A stretch of 5,795 nucleotides of DNA. It comes from Caldifarciminota bacterium. GTDB taxonomy: Bacteria > Hydrothermota > E44-bin80. The DNA lies in contig JAGMEZ010000250.1 of NCBI GenBank assembly GCA_023127905.1, forward strand, positions 1 through 5,795, given 5' to 3'. Shown here in pieces: positions 3,110 to 5,795 of this stretch. Position 1 is the stretch's first letter, and every line of letters begins with the position of its first letter. The translations under genes were made by a program, and so were the position numbers. The notes beneath the pieces were generated by a model. It worked only from the letters and a program-made list of their open reading frames with translations. It was not told the origin of the DNA and ran no database searches.

Positions 3110-5795
3110 ATGAACTATCAAAAAAACCTTAAAGTCTATCTTGTTCTTATTTTCTCATTATTTTGTCTCTTTCATTGTTTCACATTATCAGCTGAGGATC
3201 CTGGATGTGAAATTGACCTTTTTAATGAAAGAGGTTTTCTTAAAGGCAATACATATGCCTCAGAGTCTTCAGGTGAACACATCAGCGATTTCAACGGGAA
3301 TCTAACTTATTCAAAGGAAGTACTATACTATCCAGGAAGGGGCGATCTTGATTTGCATGTGACTATTAACTATAATGGTTCTGTAAATCATACAATACAG
3401 AGATATTATAATGATAATGCGCCGATAATAACAATGGACTTTCCAGAGTGGATACTTGGAGTTAATGGAATTGCAGTGCAGGTATTCAATTTTAAGAAAA
3501 AATGGTACAGGGATACAACTCAAAACTATCCTGCATTTGTTGTAGAAGGATATGACAAGAGCAATCCGCTTAAGGATAGTGGTTGGTCGCTTTGTTTTCT
3601 AATGGCTGACGGTTCCATCGAGGAATACATATCTTCTGATGTTCCTTCTCACTGCTATTGGGGAAAATATATTCCAACACAGGTTGAAAATTATTCTTTT
3701 GCATGGCAACAACATACAACACAGAATTGCAATCAAACATTTAAAATAAGAAGAAAAAATGGGATTGTAATTACATACGAGGAGGAAACAGCTGATTTTT
3801 ATGATAGACCCCCAGAACCTGGAGATGAAGATAATAAACTTTTCCATACATATTATCCTATTTCAATAGAAGACAGATTTGGTAACAAAATTAGCCTTGA
3901 TTACGCATATGTATGGGGAAGTTCTACTTTATTTGGGAGGAAAATGATTACAGGAATTACAGATGCATGTGGAAGAAAAATTAAGATAGATATTGATGGC
4001 ATAACCCAGCAAACACTTTACACTGATATGTATTTGGAGCCTGATACATCGCCAGGAGATGAACTGGTTACGCTTGAATTTCAATGGGACTCTAGTTACC
4101 ATATTCACGGCGGCGACAATTCAGTCCATTATCTTTGCAAAACAATAACCCAAAAAACCAATTACTCAAATTCCAGAATCACTTCCTTCACACATGGTTG
4201 GGGCTATGTCAAATGTGTTCGAATACAAAGTCCAGTAACGACAGATTATAGGCTATTCACCAAAAGACTTGCAATAATCACCCATTCCACAGGAAGTACA
4301 TGCTTATTTAAGTATGTTCCTGCCGATAATTATATAATGTATTGGGATCATCTCACGGGCAAAAATGTAATTTACTGGAGTGCAACATTTAGGGCAACTG
4401 GAAGAGAACCTTTTGTGGTTAATATGGTGGATACAATTATAAAAAGGGATTCAGAAAGTAATATTGAAAGGAAAGTGTCCTTTTCATATAAATGGTCCGG
4501 GGAAAATCTTACTGGTCATAAGCCTCGACATAAGGACGATTATGAGTATTATACTATTAAGATTGACAGTGGTAGTACTGGTTTGCGACCTCAAGGTGAG
4601 GAATATACATTAATGAGAAAAGATTCATTTTGTTTCAGAGAGTATCCGATCAAGGATATTTCGAATCCATATTCATTTTTGCAGCATTATAAATGGCATA
4701 CAAAGCTTATTAGAATTGTGAACAAGAATTTTTCGCCATATCGGTTCAAAGGATATTATTGGGATGCTGATCCACATGGATCAGGGCAGGATAAATGGTA
4801 TGATGGCACATTTTTCCCTGATTCAATAAGGAGAACAAGGGGTTCTTCTAGACGGTTCAAAGAAAGCTATACTTATGATTCCTACGGTAATTGCAGCACA
4901 TATATTGATCCTATGGGAAATGAATTTTATTATCAATATTACTATCTTGACAATACCGATGGTGGTAATAGTAATGATTTTTATATTGTTAGTAAACCGC
5001 TAAAAGAATGGATTGCTTCAGACTCATCATATGGCGTAATACGATATTCTTATGTCTATCAAACAGGACAGTTTCCACGTCTTAGATTGAGATACAAAAT
5101 TGAAAAAATCGATGATTCCAATGACGCATGGACAAAATTTGAAAATTATGATAATTTTGGAAATTACAAAAAATTAACTGACCCTAAGAGTAACATTACA
5201 GAGTTCTATTATGATGATATTTATGAAGATGGCGAATGGTACTATAGTGGCAATCATGGTTTCTGGACAAGAAAAAGGATAATCGATACTCCCATTAAGT
5301 TCTTTAACGATCATGGAGATTCTACTAAGCCAGGGTTGTTAATTAAGTCAAGAGACCCTAACGGGCAAATAACAAGATACCCAGAATATGACTGGTGGGG
5401 AAGGATAAAAGAAATTAAGAAACCAGATGACACTACTCCTTCGATAAAATTTTACTATGGTGATGATGCAAGCAATATCTGGACAAAAATCTGGAGATAC
5501 TATTCTGATTCAAACTATTATACCACATTGTACAGGTTCGATAATTTCGATAAGTTGTATCAGAAAAACAATATTAATACAAGTGCTTATGATACTCTCT
5601 CCACTGAATACACACACACCTTTATGGACAAGACTGCAAGTGGAACAAGTCCAAAAGGAACAAAAACATCAATATCTGATTATGACTATACTAAATACTA
5701 TAAATATGATGCCATAGGGAGACTTAAAGAGGTTATCCAGCCATTCGAAGTTCTTCCAACAGGGGAGGGTATGAGGGGCTATTCTGGAACTGATA
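3110..5795 (+). CDS. exported RHS/YD-repeat protein, C-terminus outside window
   Basis: The frame stays open to the right edge, giving 895 residues and no stop. The ATG is set by AAGGAGGT and by a signal peptide at residues 1-28 (basic start, hydrophobic YLVLIFSLFCLF, likely cleavage after LSA). Residues about 29-250 show no YD motif and are rich in Tyr, Trp and Asp. EDRFGNKISLDY (254-265) is the DRFGN motif common in RHS N-terminal regions. Recognisable YD-type units are YTYDSYGNCSTYIDPMGN (587-604), NYDNFGNYKKLTDP (679-692), YDWWGRIKEIKKP (760-772), the degenerate YRFDNFDKLYQK (808-819) and YYKYDAIGRLKEV (863-875). Known RHS proteins form a beta-stranded shell that encloses a C-terminal toxin or acts in adhesion, and usually exceed 1,300 residues. 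The variable tip is not visible, so toxin or non-toxin function is open. A Sec signal differs from PAAR-linked, type VI-loaded RHS proteins and favours a surface or secreted protein. Confidence 0.88.
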   Translation, partial: MNYQKNLKVYLVLIFSLFCLFHCFTLSAEDPGCEIDLFNERGFLKGNTYASESSGEHISDFNGNLTYSKEVLYYPGRGDLDLHVTINYNGSVNHTIQRYYNDNAPIITMDFPEWILGVNGIAVQVFNFKKKWYRDTTQNYPAFVVEGYDKSNPLKDSGWSLCFLMADGSIEEYISSDVPSHCYWGKYIPTQVENYSFAWQQHTTQNCNQTFKIRRKNGIVITYEEETADFYDRPPEPGDEDNKLFHTYYPISIEDRFGNKISLDYAYVWGSSTLFGRKMITGITDACGRKIKIDIDGITQQTLYTDMYLEPDTSPGDELVTLEFQWDSSYHIHGGDNSVHYLCKTITQKTNYSNSRITSFTHGWGYVKCVRIQSPVTTDYRLFTKRLAIITHSTGSTCLFKYVPADNYIMYWDHLTGKNVIYWSATFRATGREPFVVNMVDTIIKRDSESNIERKVSFSYKWSGENLTGHKPRHKDDYEYYTIKIDSGSTGLRPQGEEYTLMRKDSFCFREYPIKDISNPYSFLQHYKWHTKLIRIVNKNFSPYRFKGYYWDADPHGSGQDKWYDGTFFPDSIRRTRGSSRRFKESYTYDSYGNCSTYIDPMGNEFYYQYYYLDNTDGGNSNDFYIVSKPLKEWIASDSSYGVIRYSYVYQTGQFPRLRLRYKIEKIDDSNDAWTKFENYDNFGNYKKLTDPKSNITEFYYDDIYEDGEWYYSGNHGFWTRKRIIDTPIKFFNDHGDSTKPGLLIKSRDPNGQITRYPEYDWWGRIKEIKKPDDTTPSIKFYYGDDASNIWTKIWRYYSDSNYYTTLYRFDNFDKLYQKNNINTSAYDTLSTEYTHTFMDKTASGTSPKGTKTSISDYDYTKYYKYDAIGRLKEVIQPFEVLPTGEGMRGYSGTD

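Noticed and set aside
3323..3847. Two short open frames on the - strand
   Set aside because: Both lie opposite the YD-repeat protein, whose start, signal peptide and motifs are clear.
5457..5717. Open frame of 86 codons on the + strand in another frame
   Set aside because: It overlaps the YD-repeat gene, which in its own frame reads the motif YYKYDAIGRLKEV at 5696-5734.

Overview
The window is an AT-rich stretch of a bacterial chromosome. Everything recognisable is on the + strand: two complete pilin-like genes, one complete small secreted-protein gene, a toxin fragment cut by the left edge and a large RHS/YD-repeat protein gene cut by the right edge. A type IV pilin or type II secretion pseudopilin pair next to a secreted YD-repeat protein suggests a diderm (Gram-negative-type) organism. 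The repeat-filled spacers resemble those I associate with genomes of uncultivated candidate phyla. That placement is a low-confidence inference and I name no species.

Layout. Positions 1-119 hold the C-terminal 38 residues of a RelE/ParE-superfamily toxin. Positions 178-1491 encode a PilX/GspK-like minor pilin whose N-terminal pilin helix is joined to a long beta-rich region resembling a beta-helix. The 189-bp gap at 1492-1680 carries a family of AACCGTG repeats. One 24-bp copy runs into the start of the next gene (1681-2058), a PilV/GspI-like minor pseudopilin. A canonical sigma70-type promoter (2080-2108) and a good ribosome binding site precede a 138-residue exported protein of unknown function (2248-2664). 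Directly after its stop is a second promoter with nearly the same core (2670-2698). The 445-bp gap 2665-3109 then holds a palindrome, a strong hairpin, a tandem repeat and other dispersed-repeat material, but no convincing gene. From 3110 to the right edge, behind a strong AAGGAGGT site, runs the first 895 residues of an exported RHS/YD-repeat protein.

How they may work together. The two pilin-like proteins probably belong to one type IV filament or type II secretion tip complex, because one lacks the usual Glu at mature position 5 (as in GspK) and the other has it (as in GspI). No ATPase, platform or secretin gene is visible, so they would depend on machinery encoded elsewhere. The exported 138-residue protein and the YD-repeat protein lie downstream under their own signals. 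Whether they use the same export machinery is speculation. I see no clear evidence for an undescribed defence or mobile system. The most notable signals are the AACCGTG repeat cluster, the twin promoters, the pilin/beta-helix fusion and the unseen C-terminus of the RHS protein.
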